64,000 nucleotides of DNA from Acidovorax benzenivorans (GTDB taxonomy: Bacteria > Pseudomonadota > Gammaproteobacteria > Burkholderiales > Burkholderiaceae_C), in assembly GCF_028680575.1 (NCBI RefSeq), contig NZ_JAPCKI010000008.1:124001-188000 (forward strand), in the 5' to 3' direction. The translations under genes and the position numbers were made by a program. Numbering within the stretch: the first letter of the stretch is position 1; each line of letters starts with the position of its first letter. This document shows positions 43,067-51,346 of the stretch, piece after piece. Below the pieces are notes generated by a model, which had not been told where the DNA came from, searched no databases, and saw only the letters and a list, made by a program, of their open reading frames with translations.

Positions 43067-43945
43067 CTACATCGCCTTGAACAGGTGCGCGTAGAGGCGA
43101 CTCACCGGCAGCCGCTCGGACCGCCCGCGCAGGCTGAGGTGCTGCTTGCCCGCCTCGTCGCGTGTGATGGTGGTGATGGCCGTGGCGCGCACCAGGGTGC
43201 TGCGGTGCACCTGCCAGAACTCCTGCGGGTCGAGCTGCTCGATCAGCTCCTTGAGCGCAGTGCGGATCAGGTATTCACGCTCGGCGGTGAGCACGCGCAC
43301 GTACTTGTCGGCCGCCTCGAAATACACCACCTCGCCCACCGGCACCATGTGGATCTGCGTGCCGTGGCTGGCCTGTATCACGCTCAGCCGCGTTGCGGCG
43401 GTGGCAGGCGCGGCGGCGGGTGCAGTGCCCACGCCGGGAGCGCCCAGCAGCGCGCGCAGCTGGGCCATGGTGGCCTCGAGTTCGGGCGAGGGCAGCGCCG
43501 CCGCCGAAGGTGCAGCGGGTGGTGCGCCTGTTGCTGCAGCGGCTGAGGCGCGCTGGGCCAGCAGACCCTGCACCTTGGCCACGGTGCGCGCCAGCCGGTC
43601 GGCCTGGATGGGTTTGAGCAGGTAGTCCACCGCCTGCGCTTCAAACGCCTGCACGGCGTACTGGTCGTAGGCGGTGGCAAACACCAGGGCCGGAAAGGGC
43701 AGGTCATCCGGCCATGCGTCGGCCAGTTCGGCGGCCGCCTCGATGCCACTCTGGCCTGGCATGCGGATGTCGAAGAACAGCACGTCGGGCCGCAAGGCCA
43801 GCGCTTGCCGCACCGCCGAGCGGCCGTCGCCCACCACGGCCACCACCTGCAGCTCTGGCCACACGCGGGCCAGGTCCTGCTGCAGGGCGGCGGCCAGCAG
43901 TGGTTCATCTTCGGCAATCAGGGCGCGTGAGACGGGCTCTGTCAT
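43067..43945 (-). CDS. LytTR-type response regulator (AlgR/LytR family)
   Basis: A 292-residue regulator. REC covers about 7-125, with Glu12-Asp13-Glu14, phospho-Asp59 (LFFDIRMPGQSG) and Lys in LKPIQ. An Ala/Pro-rich linker follows, then a LytTR DNA-binding domain at about 188-290 (VYFEAADKYVRVLT, FWQVHRSTLVRATAI). LytTR proteins bind direct repeats about two helical turns apart; such a pair exists at 47932-47964 before this operon. It overlaps the sensor kinase gene by four bases. Confidence 0.93.
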   Translation of the reverse strand: MTEPVSRALIAEDEPLLAAALQQDLARVWPELQVVAVVGDGRSAVRQALALRPDVLFFDIRMPGQSGIEAAAELADAWPDDLPFPALVFATAYDQYAVQAFEAQAVDYLLKPIQADRLARTVAKVQGLLAQRASAAAATGAPPAAPSAAALPSPELEATMAQLRALLGAPGVGTAPAAAPATAATRLSVIQASHGTQIHMVPVGEVVYFEAADKYVRVLTAEREYLIRTALKELIEQLDPQEFWQVHRSTLVRATAITTITRDEAGKQHLSLRGRSERLPVSRLYAHLFKAM

Positions 43946-45030
43946 GGTGTGGCGGCAGATTTCAAGGGAAAAGTGACGGTAGCGCTAGTACCGTTTGGCT
44001 GAACAGCTATCAATTCAAGAGCTCCTGCAGCACCGTGCAGCGTGGCCAGACGCTCGCGCACCTGGGCCAGGCCAAAGCTCTGGCCGGGGCCTGGGACGGG
44101 CAGGGTGGCCGGAAGGCCCGCCCCGGTGTCTTGTACCTCGATGACCAGCAACAGGCCTTGGGGGCTCTCCTGGGTGGTTGCGCGCACGGTGATGTGGCCG
44201 CCTTCCACCTGGGGCTCCAGCCCGTGGCGGATGGCGTTCTCCACCAGCGGCTGCAGCAGCAGCGGTGGCACGGGCACGTCGCGCAGTGCATCGGGCAGGT
44301 CCAGTGTGTAGGCCATGCGTGGGCCCATGCGCACGGCCATCAGCTCCAGATAGTCGCGCAGGCGCTCAAACTCCAGGGCCAGCGGGTGCTGGGTGCTGCG
44401 CGATGCGCTGAGCGTGGCGCGCAGGTAGGCAATCATGCGATCCAGCATGTGCTGCGCCCGGGCCGGGTCGGTGCCGATGAGCACGCGCAGGTTGGCCAGG
44501 GTGTTGAACAGCATGTGGGGTTCCAACTGGGTCTCCAGCAGCTTCAGGCGCGATTCGCTGGCGTGCATGCGCGCCTCGGCCATCTTGCCTTCCAGGTACG
44601 CCGACTTGTTGACCGCGTAGAAGTAGAACGTGCCCACCAGCCCGGCAATGGCGGTGATGAGGATGGACGTGCGCTGGTCTGCGCCGGAGATCGAGGCGCC
44701 CGCCGGGTAAAAGTGAAAGTAGTGCACGCACAGCGTATCGGCCAGCGACGTGCCCGCCAGGTAGCCGACGACGATGCCCGCAATAACCAGCGCGATGCCT
44801 TGCCACCCTTGGGGCCAGCCGGTTTCTGCGGCAGACGGTATCAGCTCGCGCCCCAGGTCGATGATGGCCCAGGTGAAGGTGCCGATCAGCACCGAATACA
44901 CCATCGGCGGCCCGTAAGGCTTGTCGGGCATGAACGTGCACTGGATGGTGGCCACGACCAGTGTGAAGGCCACCACCTGCAGGTAGTGCCGCAGCTTGCT
45001 GACCCCGTTGAACCCGCGCCGCAGCATCAT
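43942..45030 (-). CDS. LytS-type membrane sensor histidine kinase
   Basis: A 362-residue kinase with four membrane helices (about 15-30, 45-62, 78-95, 122-140), then the His_kinase family dimerisation domain with phospho-His172 (QLEPHMLFNTLANLRV) and an HATPase domain (PLVENAIRHGL, DTGAGLP). It partners the LytTR regulator. The start at ATG 45030 overlaps the 2TM gene stop. Residues about 338-351 near the C-terminus are encoded by a copy of the short palindromic repeat, still in frame. Confidence 0.92.
   Translation of the reverse strand: MMLRRGFNGVSKLRHYLQVVAFTLVVATIQCTFMPDKPYGPPMVYSVLIGTFTWAIIDLGRELIPSAAETGWPQGWQGIALVIAGIVVGYLAGTSLADTLCVHYFHFYPAGASISGADQRTSILITAIAGLVGTFYFYAVNKSAYLEGKMAEARMHASESRLKLLETQLEPHMLFNTLANLRVLIGTDPARAQHMLDRMIAYLRATLSASRSTQHPLALEFERLRDYLELMAVRMGPRMAYTLDLPDALRDVPVPPLLLQPLVENAIRHGLEPQVEGGHITVRATTQESPQGLLLVIEVQDTGAGLPATLPVPGPGQSFGLAQVRERLATLHGAAGALELIAVQPNGTSATVTFPLKSAATP
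43980..44020. repeat. Short palindromic repeat inside the lytS-like coding region
   Basis: AGCGCTAGTACCG followed by AGCTATCAATTC gives the half-sites of the short repeat family on the plus strand. It lies within the C-terminal part of the sensor kinase gene, where it is translated as part of a segment reading LELIAVQPNGTSA. The reading frame is kept. The arms pair only partly. Confidence 0.55.
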
Positions 45031-45329
45031 GACCGGTCTTGGCGGCGCTGCAGGGCCTCGCGCTCGCGCTGCACCATGCGCTCGCGCAGGCCGCTGCCGG
45101 TGCCCAGCAAAAACACCGACACCCCATGCAGCACCAGCCCCAGGCCCCAGCCCAGCAGCGGGTACACCGACCACGGGCGTGTGCCAAACGCATAGCGCGA
45201 CATGGCAAAGATGAGGGCGTTGACCAGCACGAAGGCCACCGTATGCAGGTACCAGCCCAGCTTGGCGTTGGCGCGGCGGCGGGCGAGTTGGTCGAGGTCT
45301 TCGGGGGTCATGGGCATGGAGTTTTGCAT
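45027..45329 (-). CDS. 2TM-domain small membrane protein
   Basis: A 100-residue protein of the 2TM type: a charged N-terminus (DLDQLARRRANAKLGWYLHT), two transmembrane helices (about 27-43 and 58-75) and a basic C-terminal helix. It is a paralog of the protein at 46489. 2TM domains are often fused to or encoded beside LytS-type kinases, and the stop here overlaps the kinase start (ATGA). It may help the kinase assemble or sense, but no function is established. Confidence 0.82.
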   Translation of the reverse strand: MQNSMPMTPEDLDQLARRRANAKLGWYLHTVAFVLVNALIFAMSRYAFGTRPWSVYPLLGWGLGLVLHGVSVFLLGTGSGLRERMVQREREALQRRQDRS

Positions 45330-45374
45330 TCTAGGCGGCTCAATGGACGCGGCAATGCGCCCGCGCGGGCACTG

Positions 45375-46478
45375 TCATGGGCGTGGCGAGAGTGGCACCG
45401 GCTTCAGCGGCTGAAGGTGCTTGGCAAAAAAGTCCACCGTGCTCGCATCCACCTGCGGCAGCACACTGCGGTCAAAGCCGGGCGGGTCGCCCAGCAGCTC
45501 GCGGGTCAGGTCGTTCATGCGGTCCAGTGGCGGCATGGGCGACAGCATGATGCCGTGGCTGCCGTCCTGGAGGTCGGCAATGTGCGTGCAGCGGTCCTGG
45601 CACGCGGCCAGCACGGCACTGCTGTGAAAGCGTGGAATCTGGTTGACGTCCTTGCCCGCTGTGATGAGCCCCAGCGCGATGCGGGGGGTGGCCAGGCTGT
45701 CCATGTCGAAGTCGGCCGCAAACGGCACCACGGCCACAGTGGCCGTCACGCGCGGGTCGGTGTGTGCATACAGCGTCTCGTCGCCAAAGCGGTGGCGGAT
45801 GATAGTGATGGCCACGGCCTTCTTGATGCCGTCCAGCCAGTTGCCGTGCAGGCGCGTGGTAAAGCCGACGCAGGACGAAAAATCCTCCGCCAGATGGGCC
45901 TCGCAGTGCTGCTTGAAGCGGGCGGGCGACCATTGCCCACCGGCAAACACCAGGGTGGTGTGGCCCCCGGCCGAACCACCGAACACGCCCACCTTGTCCA
46001 GTGCCAGCAAGGGCGCCAGGCGCGCGTCTTGTGCCACGGCGTCCACGGCGCGGGAGACCTCGGCGGGGCGGCGCTTCCAGCTCTCCGGGCCGGGCGTGGA
46101 ATGGTCTTTGTAGTTGTCTCCCGCATGCTCTGGCAGGGCCACCACAAACCCGGCATGGACCAGCGCACGGGCCAGGTCGGTGTGCACCCAGGGGCTACCC
46201 CCTGAGCCGTGCGACACCACAATCAGCCTGCCGTTACCCGACACGGGGGTGCCCTGCCAAACCAGCTGCAGCGCAAAGGGGCCGCGCTGCACGGGCTGGT
46301 CGGCCTCTTGTGCTGGGTAGAACACGGTGACGGGGCCGTCGCCCTGCTGCCCGGGCAACTCTGCGAGACCCACGCCTGCATGGGAGGGGCTGGCCGTGAT
46401 GACGGCTGCGGCCAGCAAGGCCAGGCACCAGGCCATCCAGGTTTTTGTCATGGCCGTGTTTTTGTTCGGAGAAGTCAT
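45375..46478 (-). CDS. Secreted alpha/beta hydrolase, chlorophyllase/PAF-acetylhydrolase-like
   Basis: A 367-residue hydrolase with a signal peptide (MTKTWMAWCLALLAAAV and an Ala-rich cleavage region ending SHA), so it is likely periplasmic. The nucleophile elbow is VGVFGGSAGGHT, the oxyanion segment is VVSHGSGGSP, and a C-terminal His is in DGSHGIML. The substrate is probably an ester or lipid. Two starts are possible: ATG 46478 or ATG 46451, the latter giving a tidier signal peptide. It lies between the two 2TM paralogs in the LytTR operon. Confidence 0.85.
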   Translation of the reverse strand: MTSPNKNTAMTKTWMAWCLALLAAAVITASPSHAGVGLAELPGQQGDGPVTVFYPAQEADQPVQRGPFALQLVWQGTPVSGNGRLIVVSHGSGGSPWVHTDLARALVHAGFVVALPEHAGDNYKDHSTPGPESWKRRPAEVSRAVDAVAQDARLAPLLALDKVGVFGGSAGGHTTLVFAGGQWSPARFKQHCEAHLAEDFSSCVGFTTRLHGNWLDGIKKAVAITIIRHRFGDETLYAHTDPRVTATVAVVPFAADFDMDSLATPRIALGLITAGKDVNQIPRFHSSAVLAACQDRCTHIADLQDGSHGIMLSPMPPLDRMNDLTRELLGDPPGFDRSVLPQVDASTVDFFAKHLQPLKPVPLSPRP

Positions 46479-46488
46479 GATCGGCTGA

Positions 46489-46782
46489 TCAGCGGGGGGG
46501 TTGCGCGGCAGCCAGGCGGTCGCGTTCCGCCTGCACCATGCGTTCGTGCAGATTGCTGCCGCCCGCAAGAACGAACACCACCACGCCATGGATGGCCAGG
46601 CCGATGCCCCAGCCCAGGGCCGGGAACACCGCCCAGTGCCGCCCGCTGCCCACCGACAGTGCGACAAGCAGCAGGTTGACGAGCAGGTACACGCAAGCAT
46701 GGATGTACCAGCCCAGCTTGGCCCCGGCGCGGCGGCGGGCCAGGCGTTCGATGGGGTCGGTGGTGAAAGTGTCTTTGCGCAT
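46489..46782 (-). CDS. 2TM-domain small membrane protein
   Basis: A 97-residue paralog of the 2TM protein at 45027. Both share the charged RRRAGAKLGWY motif before helix 1, a GWGIGLAIHGVVVF helix 2, and a basic ERMVQAERDRL tail. It is separated from the hydrolase gene by 10 bp. Two copies flanking one hydrolase gene suggest local duplication. The function is unknown. Confidence 0.82.
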   Translation of the reverse strand: MRKDTFTTDPIERLARRRAGAKLGWYIHACVYLLVNLLLVALSVGSGRHWAVFPALGWGIGLAIHGVVVFVLAGGSNLHERMVQAERDRLAAAQPPR

Positions 46783-46815
46783 TTTGGACTCCAGTGCAGT
46801 GGTAAGGGGAGGGCT

Positions 46816-47409
46816 TCAGGCCGTGGCCGATGTGTTGGTGGATGCTGTGACGGGCGACGTGGCCAGCAATGCGCTGCGTTGCACCAGCTTCCACAGCCGC
46901 AGCGAGCGCGCTGCAAACAGGCCGTTGAACACGCCGTACAGCGCAGCAATCTGCAGCGCAAAGCCGCTGTCGCGGGCCAGGGCTGGCTGCAGGGCCAGTT
47001 CCACACCCACCAGGTACTTGGTGAGGAAGATGCCCAGGATCAGGGCCAGGGGCATGGCGCTGCCCGGAATGTAGAAGCAGCGCGATCGGCCTTCATACAG
47101 CGTGCCTTGGGGCGCAGCGGGTTGCAGCCACAACGCCACGCTGGCGATGAGCACGGCAGTCAGCAGCCAGGCCACCACCGGCAGCAGGGCCTGGCCCGCG
47201 CCACCAAAGGCCGAGGCGATGCCGAACACCGACAGGCCGATCATGGCTACAGGCATGGCCATGGCCCGCACCAGGCTCACGTTGCGGGCCAGCAGCTGGC
47301 TGCCGCCCAGCCAGAGCAGCCCGGCCAGCAGGGCCCAGACCCAGTAAGGCGTGTTTTCTATGATGCGACCCAGCATCTGGGGTTGTTGGACAAGGAGGTT
47401 GAGCAGCAT
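46816..47409 (-). CDS. Conserved multi-pass membrane protein
   Basis: A 197-residue hydrophobic protein with about five or six membrane helices. It begins MLLNLLVQQPQMLGRIIENTPYWVWALL in pieces and resembles proteins annotated DUF6622-like in Burkholderiales; I am not certain of that family. A short polar loop with YEGRSRCFYIPGS lies in the middle. It is the second gene of the LytTR operon, 39 bp after the DUF2306-type gene. A stress-related or lipid-related role would be speculation. Confidence 0.72.
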   Translation of the reverse strand: MLLNLLVQQPQMLGRIIENTPYWVWALLAGLLWLGGSQLLARNVSLVRAMAMPVAMIGLSVFGIASAFGGAGQALLPVVAWLLTAVLIASVALWLQPAAPQGTLYEGRSRCFYIPGSAMPLALILGIFLTKYLVGVELALQPALARDSGFALQIAALYGVFNGLFAARSLRLWKLVQRSALLATSPVTASTNTSATA

Positions 47410-47448
47410 GGTGGTCGTCCTGTAAACAATGAATGGAGGGGAGAGGGG

Positions 47449-47859
47449 TTAGATCAGTCCGAGTGCGGACCAGACCGTGTGGCCCAGAAAACGCCCTGGC
47501 AGCAACGTGAACACCCCGGCGACCACACAGGCGCCGATGTAGGTGCGCTGCATCATCTTGCGGTGGCCCACGACGTTGCGGCGGGCCAGATAGACAAAGG
47601 CCATGACCAGCATCCCCAGCGTTACCGGAATCAGTAGGTGGATGACCCCAAAGCTGCCCAGGCGCGGCCCGCCGCCGCCGGAAATGAAGATGGCCGATAC
47701 GGCGGTGGCCACCATCAGCGTGACCCAGGCGTAGCCAGCCGCGCGGTGAATACGGGGGCGCTGCGTGGCGCCTTGGCGGGCCCAGAGGGCAATGGGGCCG
47801 ATGGCAACGGCCGCCAGGGCGGCGGCCATGTGGATGGCGATGGCGGCGGTGATTTGCAT
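47449..47859 (-). CDS. DUF2306-like four-helix membrane protein
   Basis: A 136-residue membrane protein with four helices. Conserved histidines lie within or next to helices (IAIHMAAALAAVAIGPIAL, RIHRAAGYAWV, FGVIHLLIP, VGHRKMMQRTYIGA), the pattern of DUF2306/cytochrome-b-like proteins, so heme binding is possible but unproven. It is the first gene of the seven-gene LytTR operon; two 12-bp direct repeats lie 73-105 bp upstream of its start. Confidence 0.78.
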   Translation of the reverse strand: MQITAAIAIHMAAALAAVAIGPIALWARQGATQRPRIHRAAGYAWVTLMVATAVSAIFISGGGGPRLGSFGVIHLLIPVTLGMLVMAFVYLARRNVVGHRKMMQRTYIGACVVAGVFTLLPGRFLGHTVWSALGLI

Positions 47860-47931
47860 GGCGTGGCTCCGGGCGGGTTCGATGGAGCGAACTGTGCCGA
47901 TGCACCCCGGCGGCCGCCACAGCCCCGCGAC

Positions 47932-47964
47932 GAAATGCAGCCAACCGGGCGTGAAATGCAGCCA
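47932..47964 (-). promoter_or_regulatory. Two identical 12-bp direct repeats, 21-bp period: candidate LytTR binding site
   Basis: GAAATGCAGCCA occurs at 47932-47943 and again at 47953-47964, a repeat period of 21 bp or two helical turns, on the same face of the DNA. LytTR-family regulators bind such tandem sites. The pair lies upstream of the first gene of the operon that ends in the LytTR pair, so autoregulation is likely. The copies are exact, which is rare for chance. Confidence 0.65.
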
Positions 47965-48088
47965 CGCGGAGTGAGTGGTGGGCGGTTTGGGCCGCTGAGG
48001 GCCGCGCGGTGGGGCTCAGAAGGCGTGGCGTGGTCCGGGGCTGAGAGCCCTCAGCGGATAATCCCGCACCTATTTGCAAGGAGTGCGC

Positions 48089-48913
48089 GTGGACGTTGTA
48101 TTGCTGGTCAAGGCCGCCATCATGGGGGTCGTCGAGGGGCTGACGGAGTTTTTGCCCATCTCTTCCACCGGGCACCTGATCTTGGCCGGGTCGCTGCTGG
48201 GGTTTGACGATGCCAAGGCCAAGGTGTTTGACATCGCTATCCAGACGGGCGCCATTTTTGCTGTGATCCTGGTGTACTGGGCCAAGATCCGCTCCACTCT
48301 GGTCGCCTTGCCCACCGAGCGCCAGGCGCAGCGGTTTGCGCTCAACGTGTTCATCGCCTTCGTACCGGCCGTGGTGCTGGGGCTGCTGTTTGGCAAGGCC
48401 ATCAAGGCGCACCTGTTCACGCCGGTGGTGGTGGCCAGCACCTTCATCATTGGTGGCTTCATCATCCTGTGGGCCGAGCGGCGCCCGCCGTCAGCCACCC
48501 GCATTCACAGCGTGGACGCGATGACGCCGCTCGATGCCATCAAGGTCGGCCTGGTGCAGTGCTTGGCCATGATTCCCGGCACCAGTCGCAGCGGTGCCAC
48601 CATCATCGGCGGCATGCTGCTGGGCCTGTCGCGCCAGGCGGCGACGGATTTTTCGTTCTTCCTGGCCATCCCTACGTTGATTGGGGCTGGGGTATACAGC
48701 CTGTACAAGGAGCGCGCGCTGCTGTCGGTTGCTGACATTCCGCTGTTCGCCACGGGGCTGGTGTTCTCCTTCCTCAGCGCCTGGTTGTGTGTGCGCTGGT
48801 TGTTGCGCTACATCAGCAGCCACAGCTTTGTGCCGTTTGCCTACTACCGTATCGTGTTCGGCGTCATCGTTTTGGTGACAGCGTGGACTGGCTGGGTGCA
48901 GTGGGCCGACTGA
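48089..48913 (+). CDS. uppP: Undecaprenyl-diphosphatase
   Basis: A 274-residue integral membrane enzyme that dephosphorylates undecaprenyl pyrophosphate to recycle the lipid carrier of cell-wall synthesis and gives bacitracin tolerance. Motif 1 is [14 protein letters not shown] (about 17-30) and motif 2 is [13 protein letters not shown]. The start is GTG 48089, preceded by AAGGAG. The adjacent LytTR operon diverges; no functional link is evident. Confidence 0.95.
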   Translation: MDVVLLVKAAIMGVVEGLTEFLPISSTGHLILAGSLLGFDDAKAKVFDIAIQTGAIFAVILVYWAKIRSTLVALPTERQAQRFALNVFIAFVPAVVLGLLFGKAIKAHLFTPVVVASTFIIGGFIILWAERRPPSATRIHSVDAMTPLDAIKVGLVQCLAMIPGTSRSGATIIGGMLLGLSRQAATDFSFFLAIPTLIGAGVYSLYKERALLSVADIPLFATGLVFSFLSAWLCVRWLLRYISSHSFVPFAYYRIVFGVIVLVTAWTGWVQWAD

Positions 48914-48923
48914 TAATCAGGCC

Positions 48924-49814
48924 ATGCGCTGCTCCACCGGTTTGACTTCTTCTCCTTTGCTCCCCTTGCGGGCCCTGGCACTCGCCGGTTTGTGCGTCAG
49001 CCCCTGGGTGGGTGCCCAGGTGTTGCCTGACACCGGTGGCGCAGGGGCCGTGGTGTCCGACAAGGCCGAGGACCAACCTGCCGCGCCCAAGTTCAACTAC
49101 GCGATCGGCGCCATTGTGGGTAGCAGCCCCGACTACGCCGGGGGCGACGGCCGCAAGAACAGCCTGCGCCCCGCCTGGGCCATTGAGTACGGCCGGTTTC
49201 GCCTGAGCACCTCGCGCGGCAGTGCCTTCATGGGCCACGGCCTGGGGCCCCGCGAATCGGGTGCCAGCGCTACGCTGGCACAGAGCGACCGCTTCAGCCT
49301 CAGTGCGGCCCTGCGCATCGACAAGGGCCGCGACGGGTCGGACGCCCCCATCCTGGTGGGGCTGCCGTCGGTGCGCTCCACCCTGCGGGCACGGATCAGC
49401 GCGGGTTACGCCATCACCGACCGCTGGGCAGTGGGCGCTGGGGTGTCCCAGGACATCCTGGGCCGCGACGGCGGCATGCAATGGTCCACCAGCATTGGCT
49501 ACACCTGGCCCGTGACGGAACAGACCAAGATCAGCTTTGGGGCGGGCGCAAGCTTTGGGGACCGCACCTACCTGCGTGGGCATTTTGGGGTGCCAGCGGG
49601 TGGCAGCAGCCCCTTGCCCGCGTTCGAGCCGCGTGGCGGCCTGTACAGCGTCGATGCTGGGGTGGAGGTCATGACGGCGCTCAACCGGCACTGGGTGGTG
49701 CTGGGCGCGGCCCGGGTGTCCCAGTTGCAGGGCGATGCGCGCCGCAGCCCGCTGACCGTGCAGCCGGTGGGCTATTCGGTATCGGTGGGGCTGGCCTACC
49801 GGTGCTGCCGCTAG
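48924..49814 (+). CDS. MipA/OmpV-family outer-membrane protein
   Basis: A 296-residue outer-membrane protein with a signal peptide (cleavage near VGAQ, residue 32) and a beta-barrel of the MipA/OmpV family. NYAIGAIVGSSPDYAGGD and FGAGASFGDRTYL are typical. The C-terminus ends YRCCR, not in the aromatic residue usual for barrels, which is odd. MipA links murein synthase to the hydrolase in some bacteria; others serve as channels. It lies 10 bp after uppP and may be cotranscribed. Confidence 0.88.
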   Translation: MRCSTGLTSSPLLPLRALALAGLCVSPWVGAQVLPDTGGAGAVVSDKAEDQPAAPKFNYAIGAIVGSSPDYAGGDGRKNSLRPAWAIEYGRFRLSTSRGSAFMGHGLGPRESGASATLAQSDRFSLSAALRIDKGRDGSDAPILVGLPSVRSTLRARISAGYAITDRWAVGAGVSQDILGRDGGMQWSTSIGYTWPVTEQTKISFGAGASFGDRTYLRGHFGVPAGGSSPLPAFEPRGGLYSVDAGVEVMTALNRHWVVLGAARVSQLQGDARRSPLTVQPVGYSVSVGLAYRCCR

Positions 49815-49984
49815 GCCCATCCCAAGCGGCAAAGGCTGATTGGCGACGGGCGTGCCTGACGAAAGTGCTAAGCTGCCACCCACAGACAGTTCCGCCCAGG
49901 CGGCCACACACTGCGCCAGCACCTTTTTTCCGTTGTGCGACGCCGCCTCTTCGCTGATCCTCTCCCCCACAGGGGCATTGCCGC

Positions 49985-51310
49985 ATGACGCCAGACGCGC
50001 CTGAGTTGTCCACGCACCCGGAGACCGCCCGCAAGCAGGCGTGGTCCAAGGCGGACCTGCTTGATGTCATCACCCGCAGCGCGGGCGCCACTATGGCTGT
50101 CATCGACCGCAGTCTGTCGATGATCTACGTGAACGACGAATATGCGCGCTGGTTTGGCACCGTGCCGGAGCAACTGGTCGGCAAGACGCTCGTGGAGGTC
50201 TATGGCGAACAGGACTGCGCGCGCTTCATGCCGTTTGTGAACCGCGTGCTCAGCGGCGAGCGGGTGCAGTACCAGCGCATGCTGCACACACCCTACGGCT
50301 TTGACGAGTGGCGCACCATCTGCCTGACGCCCTGGCACAACCCCCAAGGCGCCATTGACGGGTTCATCACCACCGCGCTGGATGTGCATGAGCTGCAGGT
50401 CACGATGAATGCACTGCGTGCTGCCAACCAGCGCCTGTCGTCCCACATGGAGAACAGCCCCCTGGCCGTGCTGGAGATGGACCACCAGCTGCAGTTGCTG
50501 CATTGCTCGCAGCGCGCGGTGCAGCTGCTGGGCTGGCTGCATGTGGAGGGGCTGGAGGGGCGGCTGCTGACGGACCTGCTGGCACCCGCCTCGATGGACA
50601 ACAGCTTGCAGCAGGCGCTGCAAAGCCTGCAGTCGGGCCAGGAGTCCCAAAACCGGGCCGAGACCTGTTTTGTGCGCAGCGATGGTACCGAGGTGCATTG
50701 CGAGTGGTTCAACTCGGCCCTGACCGATGCCGACGGCCAGGTCACTTCCATCATGGCGCTGGTGCAGGACGTGTCCGCCAAGATCCAGATCGCGCGGCAG
50801 CAGCACTACCTGGCCAACCACGACTCGCTCACCGGGCTGCTCAATCGGGCCGCGTTCCAAGGGCGGCTGGAGCAGTCGCTGCTGCACGCCCGGCACACCG
50901 AGGGGGCGGTGGCGTTGTTGTTCATTGACCTGGACGGGTTCAAGCACGTGAACGACGCCGAAGGCCACCGCGCGGGCGATGAGGTGTTGCGCATCGTGGC
51001 CCAGCGCATTGCCAGCACCGTGCGCGCGGGCGACACCATGGCGCGCCTCGGGGGAGACGAGTTTTTGGTGATGCTGGACCGCGAGGTGACCCGCGAGGTG
51101 ACGGACACCATCGGCCTGCGCATCATCGACGCCCTGCATCAGGGCATGACGGTGGACGGGCGCGAGCTGCGCATTGGCGCCAGCATTGGCGTGGCGGTGT
51201 ACCCCCCGCTGGAGGGAGACATCGACGCGCTGATGAACCGTGCCGACCAGGCCATGTACGCCGCCAAACGCGCGGGCAAGGGCCGCCTGCACTACGCACA
51301 GACGGCCTGA
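49985..51310 (+). CDS. PAS-PAS-GGDEF diguanylate cyclase
   Basis: A 441-residue cytoplasmic protein. Two PAS domains (about 22-145 and 148-265) precede a GGDEF domain (about 272-438). GGDEF at 356-360 is intact, and RAGD five residues before it forms an inhibitory I-site. It should make c-di-GMP and be product-inhibited. There are no membrane helices, so the input is cytoplasmic. It is convergent with the BBE oxidase gene; a hairpin at 51319-51337 separates them. Confidence 0.93.
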   Translation: MTPDAPELSTHPETARKQAWSKADLLDVITRSAGATMAVIDRSLSMIYVNDEYARWFGTVPEQLVGKTLVEVYGEQDCARFMPFVNRVLSGERVQYQRMLHTPYGFDEWRTICLTPWHNPQGAIDGFITTALDVHELQVTMNALRAANQRLSSHMENSPLAVLEMDHQLQLLHCSQRAVQLLGWLHVEGLEGRLLTDLLAPASMDNSLQQALQSLQSGQESQNRAETCFVRSDGTEVHCEWFNSALTDADGQVTSIMALVQDVSAKIQIARQQHYLANHDSLTGLLNRAAFQGRLEQSLLHARHTEGAVALLFIDLDGFKHVNDAEGHRAGDEVLRIVAQRIASTVRAGDTMARLGGDEFLVMLDREVTREVTDTIGLRIIDALHQGMTVDGRELRIGASIGVAVYPPLEGDIDALMNRADQAMYAAKRAGKGRLHYAQTA

Positions 51311-51318
51311 GCCTCTGT

Positions 51319-51337
51319 GCCCCTGCCGGGCAGGGGC
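51319..51337. terminator. GC-rich hairpin between convergent genes
   Basis: GCCCCTG and CAGGGGC form a 7-bp perfect stem with a 5-base loop, midway between two convergent genes ending at 51310 and 51347. There is no T-run on either side, so Rho-independent termination is uncertain. Confidence 0.5.
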
Positions 51338-51346
51338 AGCACAGTC

